64,000 nt of DNA from Bifidobacterium angulatum DSM 20098 = JCM 7096 (GTDB lineage Bacteria > Actinomycetota > Actinomycetes > Actinomycetales > Bifidobacteriaceae). A program made the position numbers and the translations under genes. This document shows, one piece after another, positions 1-9,772 of this stretch (position 1 is its first letter; each line of letters begins with the position of its first letter). The notes below the pieces were generated by a model, which had not been told where the DNA came from, searched no databases, and saw only the letters and a program-made list of their open reading frames with translations. The DNA is taken from contig NZ_AP012322.1 in assembly GCF_001025155.1 (NCBI RefSeq), forward strand, positions 1,860,001-1,924,000, written 5' to 3'.

Positions 1-764
1 TCGCTGCCTTGATCCGTGCAATACACTGTATCCAAACGTTCGCGCAATGCCGAAGCACCGGCGATAGTACGCAATTGATCCATACAATATGAGGCGCGAT
101 TAAAGGTCGTGATGGCGATAGACAGGGTTGTCTCATGCTTAGCGGTACGCGCCTCACGGGGTACAGACCATGTAGCATCAGCAATGGTCACGGAACCATC
201 AAGCGATTCCGCATCGAACCAGAAGTAACCACCATCCATAAGACCTGTCATCGGCACGTCTATGCATACACGAGTTTCAGACTCCGAAGCCGTTGTCGTC
301 TTCGTCGAAACCGGATAAATCAGTCCACGACCTGTGGAACGGAATACGCTGATTTTGGAGTTTCCCTGAACTGTCGCTTCGAATCGCACCGTTTTTACAC
401 TGGTCCAACGGCGCCAATATGCAGTGGGGAATGCGTTGAAGAATGCACATCCAGACATGTGACCACGATTTTTCAGGGTTATAGAGGTACGCCCCGCAAT
501 TTCAAACGAATCGCAGGACACTCCTGCAGACGACCCGGCATTGCGAAGCAAGCGTTGCAATGTGGACTGATTCATGGAGCCGAATTCCAAACGGCGCATG
601 TCAATACGGGAGTCCAGCGTGGTCTCCGCAACATGCGGACGAGTCCAATCAAGCGCATACAGCGGGAGAGTTTGCTCAGCGTCCTTGACCGGGTACACAA
701 CACGCATAACCGTTTCCCAGGTGTTGTTTGCCCCGGCATTCTTCATAGAAGCCTTCTGATTCAT
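1..764 (-). CDS. GlfT2-like galactofuranosyltransferase, N-terminal part (cut by window edge)
   Basis: The minus frame is open from ATG at 764 to the window edge, about 254 codons. GGAGAGG lies just upstream of the ATG. The first ~215 residues match the N-terminal beta-sandwich of the two GlfT2-like proteins later in the window (stretches such as AFFNAFPTAYWRRW). They are followed by the start of a GT2 fold, LSIAITTFNRASYCMDQLRTIA-like, at about residues 225-245. The DxD region and C-terminus are outside the window. Members of this family polymerise galactofuranose on the cytoplasmic face of the membrane. It is transcribed divergently from the wall-binding-repeat gene at 960. This would be a third family member beside those at 10770-12641 and 14062-15987. 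Donor sugar is inferred from family only. Confidence 0.8.
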   Translation of the reverse strand, partial: MNQKASMKNAGANNTWETVMRVVYPVKDAEQTLPLYALDWTRPHVAETTLDSRIDMRRLEFGSMNQSTLQRLLRNAGSSAGVSCDSFEIAGRTSITLKNRGHMSGCAFFNAFPTAYWRRWTSVKTVRFEATVQGNSKISVFRSTGRGLIYPVSTKTTTASESETRVCIDVPMTGLMDGGYFWFDAESLDGSVTIADATWSVPREARTAKHETTLSIAITTFNRASYCMDQLRTIAGASALRERLDTVYCTDQGS

Positions 765-959
765 GCATCCTCTCCTATCACCATGTGCGTTCATCCACTC
801 ATCGTAGTGGCTGCCTCGCACTTTGGACAATCCGTCTGCATAGTCAGTGCACAGGATTTGCTCGAATCCGAATAACCGTGCGACACCGGTTTTTTATATG
901 ACATTCCCATCCTAAAATCAGAAGCGCGTACGTACATCAGTACAAAGGAGATGATGATC

Positions 960-1865
960 ATGATTCTCAGAAAGAAAATCATTCGAAGCATCGCAGCCAT
1001 AACCGCAACTCTTTCGATGCTTGCCTTACCCATTGCCTCAGCCAATGCGGAAGAGATCGTCTCACCGCCATATCCCGAATACACTGGCTGGGTTGTTCAG
1101 GATGGTGAGCATTATTGGTTCGATTCCGGTACCATGGCACGTTCAAAGGAAATCTACGATCCGAGCAGTAATGCCTGGTACTGGCTCGACGCAGATGGAA
1201 CAATGGCACGCAACAAAGATGTTTATCAGCGTTCCAATGGTGGTAAATGGGTTAGGTACGATTCCAATGGCCATATGATCAAGGGCGAGGATTGCCGATA
1301 TGGCGGCTGGTATTATTTTGACCAGACAACCGGCGCTATGGCCAAAGGTATGAAGTATATCGGATCCAATGGCGGCAAATGGGTGTATTACGACTGGACG
1401 ACCGGCAAGATGGCGCACGGCGAGCAGTATGTGAACTATGACGCGCAGCATACCGGCTGGTACCTGTTCGATCAGTACACCGGTGCCATGTTCCACGGCG
1501 ATACCTATATCCGATCCAATGGCGGCAAATGGGTTCGCTATGACCGAGTAACAGGAAAGATGATCAAGGGCTTGCATTATCAGGATGGAGCCTACTATTA
1601 CTTCGACCAGACCACTGGCGCCATGGCGCATGGACGCGTGTGGGTGCCCGAATGGAACTCATATGCGACCTTTGATTCCGTCTCTGGCCGCTATGTTAGC
1701 AAGGATTCAGGCAATAACAATCCGGGAAATACCGGAGGAGAAAACATCCGTGGTCGATTCTGCAAGAAGAGCGAAAAGGGCCAGCAGCGTATCGATGGCG
1801 ACGGTACACTTATCGTCTGCGAATGCCGCAACGGGAACAACACCCCGCATTGGTATGCCAAGTAG
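960..1865 (+). CDS. Secreted GW-type cell-wall-binding repeat protein
   Basis: A 301-residue protein with a signal peptide (MILRKKIIRSIAAIT, hydrophobic core, ASANAEE cleavage region). About seven aromatic-rich repeats of the type W.Y.(D).TG.M.KG follow and fill residues ~40-240. These resemble choline-binding/glucan-binding repeats, which hold proteins on wall polymers. The last ~50 residues contain two Cys residues (GRFCKK and VCECRN) and may be a small ligand domain. No catalytic domain is visible. ATG codons lie at 951, 954 and 960; AAAGGAG at 944-950 abuts the first, so 960 with a 9-nt spacing is preferred. The repeat DNA is about 92% identical to that of the opposite-strand gene at 3322-5085. 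Confidence 0.85.
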   Translation: MILRKKIIRSIAAITATLSMLALPIASANAEEIVSPPYPEYTGWVVQDGEHYWFDSGTMARSKEIYDPSSNAWYWLDADGTMARNKDVYQRSNGGKWVRYDSNGHMIKGEDCRYGGWYYFDQTTGAMAKGMKYIGSNGGKWVYYDWTTGKMAHGEQYVNYDAQHTGWYLFDQYTGAMFHGDTYIRSNGGKWVRYDRVTGKMIKGLHYQDGAYYYFDQTTGAMAHGRVWVPEWNSYATFDSVSGRYVSKDSGNNNPGNTGGENIRGRFCKKSEKGQQRIDGDGTLIVCECRNGNNTPHWYAK

Positions 1866-1889
1866 ATAACAACCACCGTATGATTCCGT

Positions 1890-1939
1890 ATGATTCTTGG
1901 AAGAATCCGGAGATACCTCCGCTTTCTTCCAAGAATCAT
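1890..1939. terminator. Bidirectional terminator-like hairpin
   Basis: Arms 1890-1905 and 1924-1939 are exact reverse complements (16 bp), with a further CGGAG/CTCCG pairing inside the loop. It sits between convergent genes and overlaps the stop codon of the minus-strand gene. Confidence 0.75.
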
Positions 1940-3234
1940 TTCCATTGAATCACATACGTAATCGCTATAGCGATATATGAAAATGCCGTTAAAGCCGCCA
2001 CAGAAATAGCTAATACTCTGCGATTGATATTTTCATCCCTAATAAAGTTGGGGAACAACAGCGCAGCAAGCGGCAATACCGGTATGAAATACCTGTTCTG
2101 CAATCCCGAAGCATATACATCTACATTTCCAACCCATGTGATTGACATTGCCACACACGATAATACGTAATACAGAACTATAATTAATACTATTAATCCA
2201 ACCTGCAATTTATTTATATTTTTATAGCTCATATGCACAATCAGAAGCATCATAATAGCGATAAGCACTGGAGCCATAACGATTAAAGGCAACTGAATTT
2301 CTTCCGTTCCTGTAAAGAACTGAAGATTTCTTCTTGAATTCACCAATTGCCCATTAATCTTCTCAGTATCAAAATCCATAGGCTTGAACAACGACCGGCC
2401 GATAAGCAGAAATATTTTCCAGGGAGATTGCAGTAGCTGCCCCTCAAGCTCGTGCGTCTTCTCCAATGGAACACGATTCGGGGCAACCGCTATTTGCGAG
2501 GTCTTCGCCCGCCAAAGCCACATGGAGACAAAAGCAGTGAGAGCAGGAAGCGCCAAGGTGATCTTTTTTACGCATCCGTGAGCCTTAGGAATCAAGAACA
2601 ATACGAATAATGCGATGATGAAACAGGTAATCTTGACTTGTCCGAGCAGAGCTCCCATCATGCAGAGCAGAGCAATATGCCAGTATTGCAACATGTCATC
2701 CCGTTGATACAAACACAGAACAACCGCAATGAACAGCAGACAATAGCTGTTGGTGACGGCATCAGCTGTCGGGAATATCATTGAAAAAAATGTGGTAGGA
2801 AGAATCGCTATAGCCAGAATGATATTGACATAAGATTTGGCTACCCATATTGCCACGGCAATAATAGTGGCCGAGCAGATCAATGTTGCCACACTCGATA
2901 CGCGAAAATTCCCGCGCACAATAAGACTGGGGAAATAGACAAAGGGAGCATTCACCGCAGTGTTGTTGAAGGTTATTATCTTCCCGTGGTCACGGTAAAC
3001 CACCCAATCATGGTATTCATCAGAAAATACCGGAATTATATTCCCCGCTCTGATTTGCAGGATTCTGGCCCAATGCGCCATTGCATCGTTAAAACAATGC
3101 TGTTTGCCACAGAAAATAAGAATGCACCCTGTTGTGATTGTGCCGATCCAGTACAGCAAGGAAATATAACCAGAGGCATGAGGCTCCACATGTTTCAGGT
3201 CACGTTGACGCTTCCCAGAATAATGCCGCGGCAA
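1936..3234 (-). CDS. Polytopic membrane protein, DUF2142/GT-C-like
   Basis: About 432 residues with roughly ten hydrophobic segments. A conserved-looking early loop (FNDAMAHWARILQIRAG) resembles the P..HF.R..Q...G region of DUF2142 membrane proteins, which occur in actinobacterial polysaccharide loci and are suspected GT-C type glycosyltransferases. No catalytic assignment is possible by eye. The frame opens further upstream, but GGGGAGG followed five bases later by TTG at 3234 is the only strong ribosome site, so TTG is preferred. It is markedly AT-richer than its neighbours, suggesting separate acquisition. It lies between two near-identical wall-binding modules in inverted orientation. Confidence 0.65.
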   Translation of the reverse strand: MPRHYSGKRQRDLKHVEPHASGYISLLYWIGTITTGCILIFCGKQHCFNDAMAHWARILQIRAGNIIPVFSDEYHDWVVYRDHGKIITFNNTAVNAPFVYFPSLIVRGNFRVSSVATLICSATIIAVAIWVAKSYVNIILAIAILPTTFFSMIFPTADAVTNSYCLLFIAVVLCLYQRDDMLQYWHIALLCMMGALLGQVKITCFIIALFVLFLIPKAHGCVKKITLALPALTAFVSMWLWRAKTSQIAVAPNRVPLEKTHELEGQLLQSPWKIFLLIGRSLFKPMDFDTEKINGQLVNSRRNLQFFTGTEEIQLPLIVMAPVLIAIMMLLIVHMSYKNINKLQVGLIVLIIVLYYVLSCVAMSITWVGNVDVYASGLQNRYFIPVLPLAALLFPNFIRDENINRRVLAISVAALTAFSYIAIAITYVIQWK

Positions 3235-3321
3235 AACAGCCTCCCCTACTATGGAAAACTGGTTTTGATGCAATCACAACCAGCAATCGCACCAAAACCA
3301 GTCTATCTCACGCTGCAAAAC

Positions 3322-5085
3322 TCAGCCGCGGCCAGTGGTCGAATCAAACCAGTGCCAGTTATTCCATTCAGGAACCCAGACCCGCCCCTTCTGCATAGCG
3401 CCGGTGGTCTTGTCGAAGTAGTACCACGAGTTATCGTGACGATCTAGTCCCTTGACCATTTTTCCGGTGGAGAAATCATACCTAACCCATTTGCCGCCGT
3501 TGGAGCGGACATAGGTGTCGCCGTGGAACATGGCACCGGTGTGCTGGTCGAACAGGTACCAGCCGGTATGCTGAGCGTCGTAGTTCACGTACTGCTCGCC
3601 GTGCGCCATCTTGCCGGTCGCCCAGTCGTAATACACCCATTTCCCGCCGTTGGAGGAAACGTGTTTCATGCCCTTGGTCATTGCGCCGGTCGTTTGATCG
3701 AAGTAGTACCAGGCGCCATATCGGTAATCCTCGCCCTTGATCATATGACCGTTCTTGTCATACCTGACCCATTTGCTGCCCGCAGGGATATACACGTCCT
3801 TGTTCACAGCAAGGGAACCGTCTTTATCAAACCAGTACCACGCATCACTTGCAGGATCGTATACCTCTTTGGAGACAGCTTTCACGCCATTGTCATACCA
3901 GTAATGCTTACCGCTTTCCGTTACCCAACCATTTGCTCCAGGCTTATATTCGCCATAGCCTGCACGAATTCTTGCATTCCAGACGATTCTCTTCGCCACC
4001 GGATCAGTAACGGTTACCACTGTTCCATGACGGTTAGGAATGCTGCGTCCATCAACGTTGGTCGTGGTAATACGGCGAGTACTATGCCATCCGCTGGCCA
4101 AACTCGACGACTGCGTAACGAAAGTGCCGGCAGTTCCATCAGCCTTACCATACGGATAGTCCTTGAGCTTATCGGTATAGAAGAAGTACTGCCCGTTGTA
4201 ATACGTCAGGGACGGACCTTCATAACCGGTCACGACATTATCGTTCACCAAACGCCATGCCTTAGGATTCCCAGCCTGAGACAGATCGCCGATGGAATAA
4301 ATCTGATTGGTGACACCATTCTTCTTGATGCTGAGGTAGTACACACCGTCCTTTTCGAACAATGACGGGTCAAGCCAGTTGCTGGTCTTCGTATCAGGAA
4401 GCTTGATCGGATTCAAACTGCCGTAGCTTAGCCTCGGCTGAGCTCCCGGATCGACTGCGGGATCCGCTCCAGGCTGCAACCCTGACACCTTGACGATGTA
4501 GGGGTACATATAGTCATGCTGAGCATTTCCATGGAAGTCGCCATAGTATCCAAGAGTGGTCACGATCCACATATCGCCGTGGCTGTCAACGAACCCGTCG
4601 GTTCCTGCGGAATCGTACTGGCCGTCCTTAAGACCATTGGTATAAGGCATTACCGAAGGAGCAAGGTTCGTTGGACTGCCGCTGTTAGGGTAGCTCCAGT
4701 TCACCAGATCCTTGGAATATCCCATCATCGGGGTGAAACGCCATCCCAAGTTCTGCTGCTTCTGCACATAGCCGCCAAGAATCCAGAACGTGCCGTCCTT
4801 ATACGTGATACTCGGATCATGAATAGCATTGACGTAGTTCGGCTTCCCCGAGACATGCGCACTGCCATTGCCGTCAGCCTTATACGCCGTACTGATCTGC
4901 TGGAAATCAGCGCCGTTATACGACATATACACCGTATCGGAGCGGTCTGAATCACTGTTCCAGAAAACGCCGACCTCCATATCCGGGTAGTCCGTTTCGG
5001 CAGCGGATGCCACCTGGACCCCGAGTGAAGCTGCCATAGACAAAGCGCCCAACAGCGCAACACAACTCTGTAATCTTCTTTTCAT
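3322..5085 (-). CDS. Secreted GH43-like beta-propeller enzyme with GW-type wall-binding repeats
   Basis: 587 residues. A signal peptide (MKRRLQSCVALLGALSMAAS, ending ASAAE) precedes an N-terminal ~350-residue domain with blade-like features: NAIHDPSITYKDGTFWILGG, YSKDLVNWSYP and NWLDPSLFEKDGVYYLSIK. These resemble the DP-[ST]-hhh..G.[FY]hh motifs of GH43/GH62 five-bladed propellers, which cleave arabinosides, xylosides or galactosides. Seven or so GW-type repeats fill residues ~370-587 and would keep the enzyme on the wall. The start ATG at 5085 has an AGGAGAGAAGGGA leader. Its propeller is paralogous to that of 16163-17959, which carries SLH-like repeats instead. Substrate cannot be told from sequence. 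Confidence 0.8.
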   Translation of the reverse strand: MKRRLQSCVALLGALSMAASLGVQVASAAETDYPDMEVGVFWNSDSDRSDTVYMSYNGADFQQISTAYKADGNGSAHVSGKPNYVNAIHDPSITYKDGTFWILGGYVQKQQNLGWRFTPMMGYSKDLVNWSYPNSGSPTNLAPSVMPYTNGLKDGQYDSAGTDGFVDSHGDMWIVTTLGYYGDFHGNAQHDYMYPYIVKVSGLQPGADPAVDPGAQPRLSYGSLNPIKLPDTKTSNWLDPSLFEKDGVYYLSIKKNGVTNQIYSIGDLSQAGNPKAWRLVNDNVVTGYEGPSLTYYNGQYFFYTDKLKDYPYGKADGTAGTFVTQSSSLASGWHSTRRITTTNVDGRSIPNRHGTVVTVTDPVAKRIVWNARIRAGYGEYKPGANGWVTESGKHYWYDNGVKAVSKEVYDPASDAWYWFDKDGSLAVNKDVYIPAGSKWVRYDKNGHMIKGEDYRYGAWYYFDQTTGAMTKGMKHVSSNGGKWVYYDWATGKMAHGEQYVNYDAQHTGWYLFDQHTGAMFHGDTYVRSNGGKWVRYDFSTGKMVKGLDRHDNSWYYFDKTTGAMQKGRVWVPEWNNWHWFDSTTGRG

Positions 5086-5216
5086 CTTCCCTTCTCTCCT
5101 TGAAGAGCTAGCTCATTTTCAACGATAGGTAACCGCCCTATAAAACGCAAGCAACTGAACCGCACCGTGTTCGTGCAACACGTACCGATCCACAGCTCCT
5201 GATTACGCATAGGTAA

Positions 5217-5272
5217 GAGCCGCACCACGATTGCAGTCCGACTTTCTCAGACCACCGATCGGGGTGCGGCTC
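5217..5272 (-). terminator. Hairpin after the GH2 gene
   Basis: Exact 10-bp arms GAGCCGCACC (5217-5226) and GGTGCGGCTC (5263-5272) are separated by 36 nt. It lies downstream of the GH2 stop codon. No clear T-run is present, so termination is only likely. Confidence 0.4.
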
Positions 5273-5341
5273 CCGGCTACAGACCACTGTTCGGCATCAA
5301 TAGCTTTGACAGATCAATCGCGACTTGACATATGAACAGCC

Positions 5342-8227
5342 TCAGCTCTCCACGCTCCCGGTATTCGCATAGTTTCCGAGGCGATGCAAGAACGCAGCCA
5401 TATCCTGGCGGACAACATCCGACATACCACGATAGGTCTTCGTACCATTTGCCTCGGTCCAGCCTTCACTGATTCCGGTTCCGGCCATCCAAAGGATTTC
5501 CTTGTAGTGCGGAGTGCGCTTATTCACGTCAGCAAATGGGTTCCTGTTGTAGGAAGAATCCTTAACACCAAGGTTCTTGGTGGCCAGCCTCTTCAGGAAG
5601 GCGGCCATATCCTGACGCTTCACCGTATCCATACCACGGAAGGAACCATCATCCCAACCTTCGGCAATACCGTTGGTACCAAGCCACCAGATTTCCTTGG
5701 CATGCGGGGTGTCTTCGGTAACGTCCGTGAAACGGCTCTTGTCGGATGCGCTTGGCGTGTAATCCGGAGAACCGGCAAGACGATACAGGAAGGCGGCCAT
5801 ATCCTGACGCTTCACCGTATCCATACCTCGGAATGTGCGCTTGCCAGTGCTGTCAACCCAACCCTCGGTAACGCCATTGTCGGCAAGCCACTGAATATCC
5901 TCAACATGCGGCGTATTCGCGTTCACATCCTCGAACTGCATGCCATAGGTCACACCATCAACGGCATCCTCATAGGTCTTAGAACCATCATGAGCAACAA
6001 CCTTGATTGAGTTTTCGACCTGGCCTGCAAGCTTCACATTGTCCCAGACGAAAACACCATCCTGCTGCTTCGTGCCAGCGCCCAGGGATTTGCCGTTAAG
6101 GAACAGCTCGGCATTATCGCAGTTCGAGTAAGCCTTGATTTGCTGAGTGGGCTTGTTCCTCTGGGTGAATCGCTTGCTGGTGAGGTACACGAACTTGTCG
6201 CTCTTGTTCCAGTTCGCCTTGAAGAAGTAGTAGGCATCCTTCTTCGTCACATGGTCATAGCACAGCAGACCCTTGGTGTTGAGGCGTTCCTTGCCACCGG
6301 CATTGCGGTACGACGAGAAGTCGAACATGTTCCAGACGAAGCTTGCAGCGACATTCGTGCTGTGCTGAATATAATCCCAGTACGCTTCCAGCAGGTAGGA
6401 CTGATATTCCTCATAGTGCTTATCGCCATTGGCATCCGAAGCACCATTCCAAGAGAAAGAACCGTCCACTTCCGTATGCTGGTCGATATTGGCACCGGCA
6501 CCATATTCGGAAAGCATCATGGAATCGGCACCAAGAACCTGCTGATAGTTGTTCATCTTATTGGTCAGCGATTCCACGAGCTTCTTGTGCCCAGCAGCAT
6601 CTGCATTCCGCACTGGACTCTTGAAGCCGACATAAAGGTTCATGCCAGTAAGATCAATCTTGGAACTCCACTTTGCGGAGGTGTTGACCGCATCGGCACC
6701 ATCGATGTTTGCCTGCACGATCAAGCGATTGGGATCTTCCTGATGAGCCAGATCAACAAGCGCAGAGTTAAATGCAACAAGCTCGTCTTCGGTTACTTTG
6801 AAATCAGGTCCATAACTTGCGAACTGCTCGCTATAACGAACCTCGTTCTGTACACCCCACATAACGATCGAAGGATAGTTGTACCCCTGACGGATCATCT
6901 CTGTGAGCTGGTTCGTAATCGAGTTCTTGTAGGAATCCGCCTTCGAATAAATCAGGTAGTACGGAATCTCGCAATATACCAGCAGACCCTTTTCATCGGC
7001 CATCTCGTAGAAGGCAGGATCGTGCGGATAATGCGACGTACGAACGGCGTTCACGCCCATATCAAGCATGGTGTCGATATCCTGAGCCATCTGATCACGG
7101 GAAACGGCATTGCCCACACCTTCACGGTCCTGGTGGTAGCCCACGCCATGGATTTCGATCTGTTTACCGTTCAGGTATGCCTTACCGTTGGAAACCTTGA
7201 ACGTACGGAAACCAATCTTCGTGCTCTCTGTGTCCAACACATGACCGGCGGCATCCTGCAGGGAGACGTTCATCGTATACAGGTAGGGGTCAGTCCGTCC
7301 GTTCCAACGGTGAACGTTGGTGAGCTGCTGGTCCAGCTTCTGCTCTGCGGATTCAGTTCCAGCACTAACTTGGATATCAGAGCTCTGTTCACTCACAACA
7401 TTTCCGGCATTATCCGAAATAGTCGTTTTCAGGACAAGGTTTGCAGCTTCCGTGGCCTTGTTGGTAACGTCTACTCGCGTGTTTACGGACGCATTGTTGC
7501 CGTTAAGCTTGTAATCCACAAAGACGCCAGAGCTGCCCTTGTTCTCGGTGGAAATGTACTGGTTGGGCAACGCAATGAGCTCAACATCACGGTAGATGCC
7601 CGAGAACTGCGTGTAATCGACGTTAATCGGGATGGAAACCGTATCGACATTGGTCACGTCAACGGTGAGAGCAACGGAGTCCTTGTCCTGTACATACTTG
7701 GTCAGATCGAAGATAAAAGCAGAGTAACCACCGACATGGGTGCCCACTTCCTGACCATCGACCTTCACCGTAGTGTTCTTGTTCGAGCCATAGAACTTGA
7801 TGAATAGGTTCTTTCCGTGGTACTTGGCAACATCCAGTTGCTTGCTGTACGTAACGGTTTTCCGATTGTTCTGAGGGATATACGACATCGTAGGGTGCGC
7901 GTAATCCCATGAATGTGGCAGATCGATAGTCCCCTCAGATGCGCCGGTGGGAAAGGTCCATCCTTCCATGCTTGCATCGTTCTTGGAGAAGGTCCATCCC
8001 TTATCAATGTTTTCAACCGTTCGACCGGCAATCTGATTATCTGCCGAAGCGTTCAGCGCGCTTTCGGCTGCTTCGTTGGAAGAGCCGTTATTTTGAGTTT
8101 CGTTCTGAACAATCTGGCTATCGGTCGTCTGGGCAGTGTTCGCATCCAGCTCTTCTGCCTGCGCACAAGGAACACCTGCGGCAAGCATGGCAACAGCCAC
8201 TATGGACGCAAAATACTTCCGTCTCAT
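5342..8227 (-). CDS. Secreted GH2 beta-galactosidase with three SLH-like repeats
   Basis: 961 residues. Order: signal peptide (~1-27), GH2 sugar-binding jelly roll (~60-210; IDLPHSWDYAHPT), GH2 Ig-like domain (~215-325), TIM barrel (~330-640), a further beta domain, then three SLH-like repeats (~775-950) with the core FRGM..V.RQDMAAFL.RL. The acid/base is the Glu in GVQNEVR and the nucleophile the Glu in MLSEYGAG. HGVGYHQD and RTSHYPHDP are typical GH2 active-site strands. The start at 8227 is chosen because AGGAG lies 7 nt upstream and a clean signal peptide follows. It probably releases galactose from external glycans at the cell surface. Linkage specificity is unknown. Confidence 0.9.
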   Translation of the reverse strand: MRRKYFASIVAVAMLAAGVPCAQAEELDANTAQTTDSQIVQNETQNNGSSNEAAESALNASADNQIAGRTVENIDKGWTFSKNDASMEGWTFPTGASEGTIDLPHSWDYAHPTMSYIPQNNRKTVTYSKQLDVAKYHGKNLFIKFYGSNKNTTVKVDGQEVGTHVGGYSAFIFDLTKYVQDKDSVALTVDVTNVDTVSIPINVDYTQFSGIYRDVELIALPNQYISTENKGSSGVFVDYKLNGNNASVNTRVDVTNKATEAANLVLKTTISDNAGNVVSEQSSDIQVSAGTESAEQKLDQQLTNVHRWNGRTDPYLYTMNVSLQDAAGHVLDTESTKIGFRTFKVSNGKAYLNGKQIEIHGVGYHQDREGVGNAVSRDQMAQDIDTMLDMGVNAVRTSHYPHDPAFYEMADEKGLLVYCEIPYYLIYSKADSYKNSITNQLTEMIRQGYNYPSIVMWGVQNEVRYSEQFASYGPDFKVTEDELVAFNSALVDLAHQEDPNRLIVQANIDGADAVNTSAKWSSKIDLTGMNLYVGFKSPVRNADAAGHKKLVESLTNKMNNYQQVLGADSMMLSEYGAGANIDQHTEVDGSFSWNGASDANGDKHYEEYQSYLLEAYWDYIQHSTNVAASFVWNMFDFSSYRNAGGKERLNTKGLLCYDHVTKKDAYYFFKANWNKSDKFVYLTSKRFTQRNKPTQQIKAYSNCDNAELFLNGKSLGAGTKQQDGVFVWDNVKLAGQVENSIKVVAHDGSKTYEDAVDGVTYGMQFEDVNANTPHVEDIQWLADNGVTEGWVDSTGKRTFRGMDTVKRQDMAAFLYRLAGSPDYTPSASDKSRFTDVTEDTPHAKEIWWLGTNGIAEGWDDGSFRGMDTVKRQDMAAFLKRLATKNLGVKDSSYNRNPFADVNKRTPHYKEILWMAGTGISEGWTEANGTKTYRGMSDVVRQDMAAFLHRLGNYANTGSVES

Positions 8228-8410
8228 ACTCTTTCTCCTACACTTCTTTTCTTTTCCTGAGCACATAAAGACCCCCCTACATGCTCATAAGGAGCAGTGA
8301 CTTGCCACTCTATGCCAAGTCATGCCTTTGTAAAAGGGTACAACTTAGGTTGGATAGTAGTGTGACGTTGTACGCATGTCATAATGGCTTTTAATCAGCC
8401 TGTATCCTGC

Positions 8411-8444
8411 AAAAAATGCCGGGTATCATGCATGATGCCCGGCA
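8411..8444 (-). terminator. Rho-independent terminator of the Wzm/Wzt operon
   Basis: Hairpin 8417-8444, TGCCGGG.ATCATG paired with CATGAT.CCCGGCA with one G-T pair. On the minus strand it is followed by six T residues (8416-8411), just after the Wzt stop codon. Confidence 0.85.
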
Positions 8445-8482
8445 CTGTTGAAACTTACGCCTTGTGGTTTAGGTAAGCCACC

Positions 8483-9772
8483 CTATTTTTCCCCTTCCGG
8501 CTTATCGATCTGCGTAATCGTCATTGCCCTATCGCTAAGCAAGGCGTAGTTTCGATTACGTGCGTCGCGAATCACGAAGGTGCAGGCATTCTCGTCCAAT
8601 GCCACCGCCACCGCATCCGTCATGCTGTCATCACCTGGCGTAGGAGTACGCAATGATGTAATCAGACGGAACTCACCGTCATTGAAGAGGTTCAAAGGCA
8701 TCTCGAAATACACCGTCTGATGCCCATGCTTTTCCATCTTGATGGTCTTTGCGCCGGTATCGTAGGTAATACCTCCGCGCCGGACATCATGCATAGCAAT
8801 GGCCAAGTAGAAGTCGCCCGGCTCATCGTACTGATATTCAACGGCGAACTTGAACGTGTCAGAACTCTTCAAAATTAGAGGAGAAACCCCATATGTCCGC
8901 AGCAACGGGCAACGAGCATTCAAGCCATTGGGGTACTCATTCTCGTTCTCGGCGATAATCTTCTTGCGCTTCGCCTGCTTCTTCTCTTCCGCTTCAAGAT
9001 TAGCAAGAGTGTATTTCTCTGCGACTGTTTCACGATCGCCAATCGCGGCAACCACACCATCCTGGATAAACATGGCACGAGTGCAATACCGCTTGACAGC
9101 ACTCATATCATGCGTGACCAGGATCACGGTCTTTGTCGGGTCCTTCTTGATTTCCGTGAAATAGTCGTTGCACTTCCGTTGGAAAGCCTCATCACCAACG
9201 GCCAGAACCTCATCCAATACCAGGATGTCTCCCTGGGCCTTGATCGCCACGGAAAAGGCAAGACGAACCTGCATGCCCGAGGAGTAGTTCTTGAGCTTCT
9301 GATCCATGAACTCGTCAAGCTCGGCGAATTCGACAATATCGTCGTACATCGCATCGACTTGTTCCCTGGTAAAGCCCAGCAAAGCTCCGTTTAGGTAGAC
9401 GTTTTCCCTACCGGTCAGTTCCGGATTGAATCCCACGCCAAGCTCAATGAACGGCACCAATTTGCCCTGAACCTGAATGCTGCCCTCATCGGGGTAATAA
9501 ATCTGAGAAATCAGCTTCAGCAACGTCGATTTACCGCCGCCATTGCGACCCACGATGCCAAAGAACTCGCCTTGGTGCACTTCAAAACTGACGTCTTTAA
9601 GTACCGTCTGCTTTTTATAGCCCTTGATGCCCTTGGCCCAATTAATAACAGCCTGCTTCAGACCGGTTGCCTGTTCTGTCGGCAATTTGAAGCTTTTGGA
9701 GACATGCGTTGCCGAAAGGACGACCGGGTTCTTGGAGTAATCGAATTCTACTGACTCGTTTTTCTCAGACAT
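8483..9772 (-). CDS. wzt: Polysaccharide ABC exporter, ATP-binding subunit (Wzt-type)
   Basis: 429 residues. Walker A GRNGGGKST at 75-83, ABC signature YSSGMQVRL near 163, Walker B DILVLDEVLAVGDEAFQ near 185, and the switch His in VTHDMSAV. The last ~140 residues form a separate beta-rich domain, as in Wzt proteins whose C-terminal domain recognises the sugar terminus before export. Its start codon overlaps the Wzm stop (TAATG), so the two are translationally coupled. With Wzm it would move undecaprenyl-linked polysaccharide from cytoplasm to cell surface, as RfbE does for mycobacterial galactan. Confidence 0.92.
   Translation of the reverse strand: MSEKNESVEFDYSKNPVVLSATHVSKSFKLPTEQATGLKQAVINWAKGIKGYKKQTVLKDVSFEVHQGEFFGIVGRNGGGKSTLLKLISQIYYPDEGSIQVQGKLVPFIELGVGFNPELTGRENVYLNGALLGFTREQVDAMYDDIVEFAELDEFMDQKLKNYSSGMQVRLAFSVAIKAQGDILVLDEVLAVGDEAFQRKCNDYFTEIKKDPTKTVILVTHDMSAVKRYCTRAMFIQDGVVAAIGDRETVAEKYTLANLEAEEKKQAKRKKIIAENENEYPNGLNARCPLLRTYGVSPLILKSSDTFKFAVEYQYDEPGDFYLAIAMHDVRRGGITYDTGAKTIKMEKHGHQTVYFEMPLNLFNDGEFRLITSLRTPTPGDDSMTDAVAVALDENACTFVIRDARNRNYALLSDRAMTITQIDKPEGEK

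Noticed and set aside
6140..7807. 555-codon plus-strand ORF
   Set aside because: It is the antisense shadow of the GH2 gene, which has clear catalytic motifs.
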